Positions 8,758 to 15,108 of a stretch of 64,000 bases of DNA are shown piece by piece (the first letter of the stretch is position 1; each line of letters opens with the position of its first letter). Source of the stretch: a virus; IMG/VR virus record IMGVR_UViG_3300023116_000009, positions 122,088 through 186,087 of that record. One strand, given 5' to 3'. A program made the position numbers and the translations under genes. A model generated the notes under the pieces. The model saw nothing but the letters and a program-made list of their open reading frames with translations. It was not told the DNA's origin and did not search any database.

Positions 8758-10454
8758 CTGTACTCCCACATATAATTTAAATCTCCATACTCACTAGTTT
8801 CACCTTGGAAATATCCATTACCATTTTCTGCCATATACCAAACATTACCATCACTATCAATTGATTCGTAGTCAGTTAGACCATCATCAATAAATCCAAA
8901 CGGTGCCATGTCTTGATCAATTTGATTCTTCTGCTCTTCATACAATCTTTTGCGAACGTCATTGTCCGTCATCTCTTTGAAATAATCTTGAGCAACCAAC
9001 CAAGCAAAGATAACCAGACACATTGCAAGGTCATCATTACATCCTTCCTCTGCTTCAAAGGACTGTTTCTTTTGAATAAATGTGGTTAGTTCTGATATGA
9101 TTTCATAATCATTGATAAGCAGTTTATCTGCTTCAATCAATTGTTTGAGGTTAGAGCAACCAATTTTCTTAACTGTTGTACTGGTCTTGACTCCAAGTTG
9201 TGTTTTAGATCCAGAGAATCCCTGACCAACCAATTGACCAGCACGACCCCTCATAGCACACATGAGAAGATTCTCGTTCTCAAGATCATACTGTAAGATT
9301 GATGCTACCTGATCTCCAATATCATTTACCTCAACCAAGATAAATGCTTTATTGTAATTAATAGCAACCTGATGAATAATGTTTGGGAACAACATTGGTT
9401 TAATATCATTGTTCCTATAGACACCTACCACTTTATATGGTACAGTGGTAATATCATATAAAATGAAAGCAGAGTAGTCATTATTAGTTCCACGAGACAC
9501 GTCAACCGTCATGAGATACTCATGCTCTGGAATAGGATTCTCGTATATTTTTAATCCTTTGCTGCTTGAGATTGGTTCATCATATGACATGGATCTCAAC
9601 TTTGCAGCAGAGATTAGTGTGTCAACAGATCCTAAGAACTCACACTCAAACTCTTGTGTGAACTGTCTTAGAGATGTGTTAGCAATCGTTTGTTCTTTCC
9701 ATGCATCATCACGACCTGGAACTTGTGACCAGTGAACTTCTGTCGTGACATATTCGTTTCTACCAAGTTCGGCATCATGCCATAACTTGTAGAACATGTT
9801 CATCCCGTTTGGTGTTGAGATGATGATGACTTTTGTGCTTTTACCAGAAGAAATAGTAGGATAAACAGAGGAAAAGAATTGCTCTGCAATATGGTTTGGA
9901 ATGAACGCAAACTCATCGAGGAAGATGATGTTAAACGACATACCTCGGACAGCACTTGCAGATGTAGAAGATGCCAATATCTTACTGCCATTTTCAAGCT
10001 CCATAGATCCTTTGTTCCATGCAATGATACCCTGCTGCAACCATGTTGGCAAGTTCTCGTATGCAAGTTGTAACCTTCCGAGAAGTTCTCTCGCAGTTGG
10101 TGCTTTGTTTGCTAGGATACCAATGTTAACGTTATCATTGAACAAAGCATAGTGCATAAGATATGCTACAACAGTGGTTGACTTACCTGTCTGTCGTGGC
10201 AACTTTGCAATATTAAATCTGTTGTTGTGGAAGCGGCGAACCATGTCTTCCTGGAAATCATATAATTTGAAGGGAACGAGACCTTCATCCAGGGAGACAA
10301 TTTTGCAATAGTTTCTAGCAAAGTAAACTGGATCCGCTTTACACTTTAAATACTCCTGAATCTGCTCTTGGGTAAAGTTGATAGGAACGCCAACTTTTTT
10401 TAGATTCGGGTTACCAAGATAAATTTCAGTTTGTTTTAATTTAGTCATTACCAT
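8754..10454 (-). CDS. 17: Terminase large subunit gp17
   Basis: This is the ATP-driven DNA packaging motor and headful nuclease. The 566 residues compare with 610 in T4. The ATPase domain shows Walker A PRQTGKST (about 86-93), Walker B NIIFLDE (about 175-181) and the coupling motif STPNGMNMFYKLW (about 213-225). The nuclease domain shows TVDVSRGTNNDYSAF (about 316-330) with the first catalytic Asp, VEVNDIGD (about 374-381) and the C-terminal GCNDDLAM. The C-terminal tail is acidic. Two starts are possible: ATG at 10454, or ATG at 10448, which overlaps the stop of the upstream 48-aa gene as TAATG. No strong ribosome site is visible, consistent with coupled translation. In T4 gp16 directly precedes gp17; here four small genes intervene. 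Confidence 0.97.
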   Translation of the reverse strand: MVMTKLKQTEIYLGNPNLKKVGVPINFTQEQIQEYLKCKADPVYFARNYCKIVSLDEGLVPFKLYDFQEDMVRRFHNNRFNIAKLPRQTGKSTTVVAYLMHYALFNDNVNIGILANKAPTARELLGRLQLAYENLPTWLQQGIIAWNKGSMELENGSKILASSTSASAVRGMSFNIIFLDEFAFIPNHIAEQFFSSVYPTISSGKSTKVIIISTPNGMNMFYKLWHDAELGRNEYVTTEVHWSQVPGRDDAWKEQTIANTSLRQFTQEFECEFLGSVDTLISAAKLRSMSYDEPISSSKGLKIYENPIPEHEYLMTVDVSRGTNNDYSAFILYDITTVPYKVVGVYRNNDIKPMLFPNIIHQVAINYNKAFILVEVNDIGDQVASILQYDLENENLLMCAMRGRAGQLVGQGFSGSKTQLGVKTSTTVKKIGCSNLKQLIEADKLLINDYEIISELTTFIQKKQSFEAEEGCNDDLAMCLVIFAWLVAQDYFKEMTDNDVRKRLYEEQKNQIDQDMAPFGFIDDGLTDYESIDSDGNVWYMAENGNGYFQGETSEYGDLNYMWEYR

Positions 10455-10594
10455 TTAGGGGGTGTATCGGGGCACCTCATGCCAGGTAGAAGTGTTTTCA
10501 GTGGCATAAAACAACCACACAGTTTACATTGTTTTGTTTTTTCTTTAAAATGTTCACACTCTGTACAGAGTTTATATTTTTCATCAGAAGTCAT
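10448..10594 (-). CDS. 48-residue cysteine-rich protein (possible zinc finger)
   Basis: This very short gene encodes 48 residues beginning MTSDEKYKLCTECEHFKEKT and continuing with QCKLCGCFMPLKTLLPGMRC, then PDTPPKW. Six or more cysteines form CxxC, CxxCxC and a final C before a Pro-Asp and terminal Lys-Trp. This resembles small DUF6171-like zinc proteins known from phages and bacteria (family name from memory, not searched). It fills the space between the 93-aa gene and the terminase exactly: it starts 3 bases after the upstream gene's stop and its TAA overlaps an ATG of gp17. This tight packing and the cysteine pattern support a real gene despite its size. Its function is unknown. Confidence 0.75.
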   Translation of the reverse strand: MTSDEKYKLCTECEHFKEKTKQCKLCGCFMPLKTLLPGMRCPDTPPKW

Positions 10595-10597
10595 AAA

Positions 10598-10879
10598 TTA
10601 ACAATCCCAAGCTCTCAATGATTTATTTATTCTTGAATTTGGATCACTAGCAGTTTTCTTACTTGTAAGTTTTTTCTTCATCCCACGCATTCGAGCACAG
10701 AAGGACTTTCTTCTCTTGTTTCCCTTCTCCTTGCTGGGTGCTTTCAAGTCGCTCCCAGGGTTCTCCCTCTCGTAGGACTTCCTGCCCTTCTCGTTGAGTC
10801 CACCTTCTTTGTTCTGACCAGATTTCTTTGTCCATGCTGCACCTTCTTCTAAGTTACAAAATTCTTTAAATGTTAACAT
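10598..10879 (-). CDS. Conserved basic phage protein (DUF6321-like)
   Basis: This encodes a 93-residue, strongly basic protein. The core reads AAWTKKSGQNKEGGLNEKGR then KSYERENPGSDLKAPSKEKG and an Arg/Lys-rich SFCARMRGMKKKL. This arrangement is common in T4-like cyanophages and resembles the family I recall as DUF6321. The role is unknown; the charge suggests nucleic acid contact, possibly in packaging, but that is inference. It lies between a virion-type protein and the 48-aa cysteine-rich gene, with gaps of 1 and 3 bases. It appears translationally linked to both. Confidence 0.75.
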   Translation of the reverse strand: MLTFKEFCNLEEGAAWTKKSGQNKEGGLNEKGRKSYERENPGSDLKAPSKEKGNKRRKSFCARMRGMKKKLTSKKTASDPNSRINKSLRAWDC

Positions 10880-10880
10880 A

Positions 10881-11603
10881 TTAGGACTCCTTTAGTAATA
10901 AAAGGTCAAATGCTGCTGTATAACGACCGTTGTTTGAACGAGTAGTCATACGAACATCAATATCAGATTTCTCTGGGATACGCTGTGGGAATGAGAAGTC
11001 GTAATCATACTGACCACCTACACCAGCAACCTCAAATGAATGAGCAATTCTGAAAGCGTCCTCGCCACCATAACGAATATACATATCACCACTACCATCT
11101 GCTGATGCTTGTGCTGTGCAAACACCTCTGTAGAGATATCCAGTTTTGCCAGCAGGAACAGTATAAACTGCCATTTGAGTTTGCTGACGGTTCTCTAAAA
11201 TTTTAGCGACAACTGTAGTACCAACTTTAATCTCAATGTTACCAACAAGAGGAGTTCCAGTGTATGCTCTAAAAACTCTAATAAATTGATTGGTTGTAGT
11301 TACTGTTCCAGGATTAGTTCCAGTATTAATTTCTTCAGTAAGTTCATTGTAGTCAGCATCTAATCCAATGATAGTGAGTGTTTTACCATCATCACCACCA
11401 TTGCTGTGTGCCACTACCAGATTAGCAGCGCCAGGATCAAAAGCACTCCATGGATACAGAGTATCATTTACATCCCAAATAGTTCCGTCCTGGTTCTGTG
11501 ACATCGCTGGCACAGCACCAAACTTATGAACAGTAGATGCTCCACGGACTTTACCCATGGCAACATTCTGTCTAAAGTTGTCGTCCCAATTAAAGTAACT
11601 CAT
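10881..11603 (-). CDS. Putative virion structural protein next to packaging genes
   Basis: This encodes about 240 residues, mostly beta-strand, with no signal peptide or membrane segment. The stretches ASTVHKFGAVP, TIIGLDADYNELTEEI, TTTNQFIRVFRAYTG and QMAVYTVPAGKTGYLYRG match a style of protein often encoded beside head and packaging genes in marine phages. The family is presumed structural, but I cannot name a T4 counterpart. I choose the ATG at 11603, because it overlaps the upstream stop as ATGA and has AGGA about 9 bases before it. A longer start at 11630 would overlap the preceding gene by 31 bases. Confidence 0.7.
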   Translation of the reverse strand: MSYFNWDDNFRQNVAMGKVRGASTVHKFGAVPAMSQNQDGTIWDVNDTLYPWSAFDPGAANLVVAHSNGGDDGKTLTIIGLDADYNELTEEINTGTNPGTVTTTNQFIRVFRAYTGTPLVGNIEIKVGTTVVAKILENRQQTQMAVYTVPAGKTGYLYRGVCTAQASADGSGDMYIRYGGEDAFRIAHSFEVAGVGGQYDYDFSFPQRIPEKSDIDVRMTTRSNNGRYTAAFDLLLLKES

Positions 11604-11848
11604 GCGAAATATCCTACTGGGGTTGCCCAAACTTCAGCAGTGGCACCTGTGGTTGCCTGAAGAGTTTCGTCATACTCTTTTTTGATGAGTACTCTTTCTC
11701 CAGCAGCAATCCACAGATTATTGCCGTTGCTGTTAACAATAAGAACAGGAACAGTATTAGTATTAATTACAGATACAATAGTTGCATCTCCAACTAAATT
11801 TGCTGCTGCTTGGATATCTACAGATACCCCTTTTGACTTGAGGATCAT
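11600..11848 (-). CDS. Small hypothetical protein, possible virion component
   Basis: This encodes 82 residues predicted to be mostly beta-strand, beginning MILKSKGVSVDIQAAANLVG and containing VPVLIVNSNGNNLWIAAGER, which resembles a small beta-barrel with a receptor-like loop. I do not recognise the family. Its stop overlaps the next gene's ATG (ATGA), so the pair is probably co-translated and may act together in the virion. An AATAAATA octamer lies 19 bases before its ATG. Confidence 0.6.
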   Translation of the reverse strand: MILKSKGVSVDIQAAANLVGDATIVSVINTNTVPVLIVNSNGNNLWIAAGERVLIKKEYDETLQATTGATAEVWATPVGYFA

Positions 11849-11865
11849 CGTACTAAGTTTTATTA

Positions 11866-12294
11866 TTATTTATTATCTAAGAGACCTTGTTTAATGAGTT
11901 TGGACAACTCTGCAGTTGATCCAACAAACAAAGCATTGTTGTTGGTAACCTTCTGCTTGGACTTAGGACCTTCTTCAAGATCCTGCATCTTCTGCTGTAA
12001 GGCAATCAGTTTCTCAGTGGCGTCAGAAACGCTCTTAACTAACTGTCCAGCGACTTCATATGCTCTAGGGTGATCTGTGTTATTTGCCACGTCTAAGATG
12101 CCTGAGAGCGCCTCCTGACCCTTCTCAATGATGTCATAGAGTTGACCCCTAGAATAGTCGTAATCTTTTTTGATATCCTTATCGATATCAATAATACGCT
12201 CTGTTCTTTTCTTTGGTTTTAGGGTTTCTTCTGTAGGAACAATATCTGCTTCTACATTTAGTGCATCTTCAATCCCATCGTAGTTATCATTCAT
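11866..12294 (-). CDS. 16: Terminase small subunit gp16
   Basis: This is the small terminase that recognises DNA for packaging and regulates gp17. The 142-residue, mostly helical protein compares with 164 in T4. It has an acidic N-terminus, then DYSRGQLYDIIEKGQEALSG and a second helix pair with HPRAYEVAGQLVKSVSDATEKL. The end is SKQKVTNNNALFVGSTAELS, a tail typical of marine T4-like gp16. Its ATG overlaps the gp15 stop (ATGA). Order gp15-gp16 is as in T4, but gp17 is displaced by about 1.4 kb. Confidence 0.9.
   Translation of the reverse strand: MNDNYDGIEDALNVEADIVPTEETLKPKKRTERIIDIDKDIKKDYDYSRGQLYDIIEKGQEALSGILDVANNTDHPRAYEVAGQLVKSVSDATEKLIALQQKMQDLEEGPKSKQKVTNNNALFVGSTAELSKLIKQGLLDNK
11867..11874 (-). 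promoter_or_regulatory. Late promoter octamer AATAAATA at the gp16 3' end
   Basis: The minus strand reads AATAAATA overlapping the last codons of gp16, 19 bases before the ATG of the 82-aa gene. It would start transcription of the four small genes and the terminase. Confidence 0.45.
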
Positions 12295-13097
12295 ACGTCT
12301 TCAAAATAAGATGTAGTTTCATTGAATCCAAAGTCATCGCCAGATACCAGAAGAGCATCATCAAGTGCATCAACAACGTTGTCGCTGTTCTTATCTTCTT
12401 TTGCTTTAGGAGTGACTTCATATTGTCTATATCTACTTGCAATATTCAGATCAGTTGTAGTATAATCTTTTGTAATTGCTTTTTTGATAAGTCCAGTATC
12501 AGATGTAGGACCGTAAATATAAGTTTTAATTGTAAATCTTAAAGTGTATACCAGAGATCTTCTGGTTGAGAAATCTCCTTCATATGAATCATCAAAGAAA
12601 ATACTATTCAATACAATGGGAACATCTTTTCTAATGTTTGCTTCATCGACTAATCTCATTGAAAGATTAAAGGATGGTTGAAAGTATGGAACAATTTGTT
12701 CTACAATTTGCAAACAATCATCTTGAGTTTTGCTAAGAATATTAAGTTCAAATTCAAGATTGTATGGAACAGGAACATAAGTTTTCTTTACACCCTCATT
12801 GTCCTCATTGGTCAAACAATACTGAACAGGACTCTGCTTTCTGGTTGGATCATAATTCATCCCAGTCATTTCAAATGCAAGACGAGGAAGAGTAATAGCA
12901 TTTGGTCTTCCAAGTTCAGGTTGCTCCGTTAAACGAGCAAGAAATTTCTGACGAGGACCATATGCCAAAGGAACTTTCATTCTTTGATATACTGTTCCAT
13001 CATCATGAAACTTACGAATTTCAATATTATTGAAAAGCGTACCAAACCCGATAACTGCTTTTCTTATAATTTGATTGTAACTAAATTCTCCTAACAT
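12291..13097 (-). CDS. 15: Tail sheath stabiliser / terminator gp15
   Basis: This is the T4 gp15-type protein that caps the contractile tail and joins it to the neck. The 268 residues match T4 gp15 (272). The N-terminus (MLGEFSYNQIIRKAVIGFGT) and the blocks RQKFLARLTEQPELG, LPRLAFEMTGMNYDPTRK and PVPYNLEFELNILSKTQDD are family landmarks. An acidic C-terminal tail follows. It lies 2 bases after gp14 and overlaps gp16, within the gp13-gp14-gp15-gp16 run. Confidence 0.95.
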   Translation of the reverse strand: MLGEFSYNQIIRKAVIGFGTLFNNIEIRKFHDDGTVYQRMKVPLAYGPRQKFLARLTEQPELGRPNAITLPRLAFEMTGMNYDPTRKQSPVQYCLTNEDNEGVKKTYVPVPYNLEFELNILSKTQDDCLQIVEQIVPYFQPSFNLSMRLVDEANIRKDVPIVLNSIFFDDSYEGDFSTRRSLVYTLRFTIKTYIYGPTSDTGLIKKAITKDYTTTDLNIASRYRQYEVTPKAKEDKNSDNVVDALDDALLVSGDDFGFNETTSYFEDV

Positions 13098-13099
13098 AA

Positions 13100-13984
13100 T
13101 TAACTCCTATTTCCAAATTCTCCAAATGGGTTTACTTCAGTGAAATCTAAAATTCCATCGCCTAGATTTTCAAACTCAATGTTATCTGCATATGCATCCT
13201 TCATATCAAGTTCATCAAAGCTAGTAATATTTATAGAGAAACCAGTAACCTCTCCAGTTAAAGTTTCTCCAACTAGATATGTCGAAGATGCAGAAGATGA
13301 TGTAAATGCTCTCAGTTCTACAAATGCTTCATCAGGATCCCATTGGTTAACCATTGCTTTGATCCCATTAACAGATCCTTCAACCATTTCACCAAGTTGT
13401 GGTTCACCACTAATGGTCTCCCTATCATAATAGAATTTAACAATAAATCCATCATCTTCTTGAGTTTCAAAGATATCACTACCAGCGGTTTCGTTGGCAT
13501 ACTCATAAAGTTCACATTTTAATTGATAAGTAAATAACTTACCAAATTGATAAAAAGGTACTTCATGTTCTACAAACTTAACTTCAAATAAATTTGAGGT
13601 CAGTGGGAAGTATATTAGATCACCTTCTTGTGGTCTAGAACCAACCATGATGTTATCTGCTCCTGTCATTTGCACAGCAATAAAATCATCAAACATCTGC
13701 TTAGATAATGTAAGAGTGATTTCATCTGTTGATCTAATGCCAAATTTTGTTAGGATATCACCAGCACCTTGGAATCCTTCATTATTTTCCAAGTAGGCAT
13801 ATGTTAAAAATGAATCATCAAATTCTGAAATAATTTCTTCATTTAAGATATTATCTTTAGCAATAAGTTTTCTAGGAATATAAAGAATATCTAAACTAAA
13901 CATTTTGATAAACTCATCCACCAGCGATTGCTGAAGGATTTGTTCATTCCTAGTACCGTGTGTAAAGTAAGTAGTTTTTGCCAT
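13100..13984 (-). CDS. 14: Neck protein gp14
   Basis: This is a head completion / neck protein that, with gp13, closes the filled head and offers the tail docking surface. The 294 residues compare with 256 in T4. The start MAKTTYFTHGTRNEQILQQS is typical, followed by DEFIKMFSLDILYIPRK, DEITLTLSKQMFDDF and SRPQEGDLIYFPLTSNLFEV. It lies 1 base from gp13 and 2 from gp15, so the three neck genes form one translational block. Confidence 0.95.
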   Translation of the reverse strand: MAKTTYFTHGTRNEQILQQSLVDEFIKMFSLDILYIPRKLIAKDNILNEEIISEFDDSFLTYAYLENNEGFQGAGDILTKFGIRSTDEITLTLSKQMFDDFIAVQMTGADNIMVGSRPQEGDLIYFPLTSNLFEVKFVEHEVPFYQFGKLFTYQLKCELYEYANETAGSDIFETQEDDGFIVKFYYDRETISGEPQLGEMVEGSVNGIKAMVNQWDPDEAFVELRAFTSSSASSTYLVGETLTGEVTGFSINITSFDELDMKDAYADNIEFENLGDGILDFTEVNPFGEFGNRS

Positions 13985-13985
13985 C

Positions 13986-14789
13986 TTATCCGATCATATC
14001 CATTGGTGGAAGTTCGTATGTTGATGCCATTTCCGATTCAATCTTTTCAAGTTCTGCAACAGCATCGTCATAAAGTTGTCTACCGTTCATTGTAATTCCA
14101 CCAGGAAGTTGTGCCCCCTGGAATTTGATTAAGTTTTGACCCCACTGCTTTTTAATGAGTGAGGTGCAGTATCTTTTTAAGAATTGGTCATTATAAATTT
14201 GAGTATATGAAGTTGGGTCAAGCAATCGATAACAATCAATAATTACAAAAGCACCTTCATCTACAAAATCTGTAGCAGTGTCAATAAACAAACGATCTTG
14301 TCTTTGATTGAATCTAAACGGAATAAAACTACCATTGTTTAAAACCATATCTAAGGTCTCTAGATATGACTTAACCATGTAGTAACTTAAAATATCAACA
14401 GATCCAAATTGATAAAGATCATTTAAAAATAATTGATACTCTAATCCAAAGAGGTTGCTTCTAATATTGCTACCTTTGATTCCAAAAACTTGATTAACAC
14501 CCAGTACTTGAGGTGGAATATCTAAGTAATTATTTCGTGCCAACCAATCTGTAGATCCTACAGTAGTGGTTTCGTTGCTTTCAGTAAACCGTGTTACATC
14601 ATCAGCAGTAAACTGATGCTTCAAGAACATCCTTTCGACACCATTGAAATGACGTTCTTGGAACATTTGAATTGCATCATCAATTAGATCATCAATCTGG
14701 TCATCATCGACGTTGATTTCCAGAATTGGTTTGCCTAATCTTCTAAGACAATATTCTTTTAATTCTGCTCTACTTGTTGGTTGCGCCAT
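13986..14789 (-). CDS. 13: Neck protein gp13
   Basis: This is the head completion protein that works with gp14 at the portal. The 267 residues (T4 has 309) start MAQPTSRAELKEYCLRRLGK, followed by VDDDQIDDLIDDAIQMFQERHFNG, the family hallmark. FIDTATDFVDEGAFVIIDCYR and LIKKQWGQNLIKFQGAQLPGG appear towards the C-terminus. It is the first gene after a hairpin terminator. A late-promoter-like octamer lies inside that hairpin 29 bases upstream, so it probably heads its own transcript. There is no clear Shine-Dalgarno sequence. Confidence 0.96.
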   Translation of the reverse strand: MAQPTSRAELKEYCLRRLGKPILEINVDDDQIDDLIDDAIQMFQERHFNGVERMFLKHQFTADDVTRFTESNETTTVGSTDWLARNNYLDIPPQVLGVNQVFGIKGSNIRSNLFGLEYQLFLNDLYQFGSVDILSYYMVKSYLETLDMVLNNGSFIPFRFNQRQDRLFIDTATDFVDEGAFVIIDCYRLLDPTSYTQIYNDQFLKRYCTSLIKKQWGQNLIKFQGAQLPGGITMNGRQLYDDAVAELEKIESEMASTYELPPMDMIG

Positions 14790-14799
14790 TTATACGCAT

Positions 14800-14832
14800 A
14801 AAAAAAGTCCTCTACTTTATTTAGTAGAGGAC
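14800..14832 (-). terminator. Rho-independent terminator between fibre block and gp13
   Basis: On the minus strand a perfect 10-bp stem (GTCCTCTACT paired with AGTAGAGGAC) closes a 6-base loop AAATAA and is followed by seven T residues. It lies between the 72-aa gene and gp13, so it would end the transcripts from the fibre block. Stem, loop and T-run are read directly from the sequence. Confidence 0.9.
14818..14825 (-). promoter_or_regulatory. Late-promoter-like octamer inside terminator hairpin
   Basis: The minus strand reads ACTAAATA across the loop and adjoining stem bases of the terminator, 29 bases before the gp13 ATG. The same octamer precedes gp19 and the 3508-aa fibre gene at 23-31 bases. 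A transcript started here would begin within the 3' arm and could not form the hairpin. Confidence 0.4.
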
Positions 14833-14839
14833 CATTTTA

Positions 14840-15058
14840 TCAACCTTCGACGTGTTGCGAGATCAGTTCTTCTTGCCCTGAATTCAGAGGTTGATCTCCA
14901 CCGTTATCGGTCTTTGCCATACGCAAACCTTCAATAGCACCTTGCAATCTAAAGAATTCTTCCTTCTTAGATACAAGTCCTGCATCCAGTTCACGAATCT
15001 CATCTACGAGTTCTTTGAGATTCTTTTCAAAACGTTGAATCATTTCGTCAATTGTCAT
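14840..15058 (-). CDS. Small coiled-coil protein, function unknown
   Basis: This encodes 72 residues with a charged heptad-like helix over about residues 1-45 (EMIQRFEKNLKELVDEIREL then a second stretch) and a polar tail. Similar small coiled-coil proteins are common in T4-like cyanophage structural clusters, but I do not recognise a specific role. The start is well supported by a full AGGAGG 5 bases before the ATG and a consensus late promoter 41 bases upstream. A terminator follows 8 bases after the stop, so it may be made from its own short transcript in large amount. Confidence 0.8.
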   Translation of the reverse strand: MTIDEMIQRFEKNLKELVDEIRELDAGLVSKKEEFFRLQGAIEGLRMAKTDNGGDQPLNSGQEELISQHVEG

Positions 15059-15098
15059 TGGATCCTCCTATAAAATTGTATATTGGTCATGACTCTAT

Positions 15099-15106
15099 TA
15101 TTTATA
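15099..15106 (-). promoter_or_regulatory. Late promoter octamer TATAAATA upstream of 72-aa gene
   Basis: This is an exact match to the T4 late octamer on the minus strand, 41 bases before an ATG that also has a full AGGAGG site. It lies just past the stop of the 1173-aa fibre gene. Confidence 0.8.
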
Positions 15107-15108
15107 CA

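Noticed and set aside
8754-8769. GTG at 8769 as the start of the zinc-ribbon gene
   Set aside because: The ATG at 8757 has GGGAG at proper spacing and an ATGA overlap with the terminase stop; the GTG would lack a ribosome site.
14789-14800. TATAAATG directly at the gp13 start as a late promoter
   Set aside because: It includes the gp13 ATG itself, so a transcript begun there would lack the start codon; chance overlap in AT-rich DNA is more likely.
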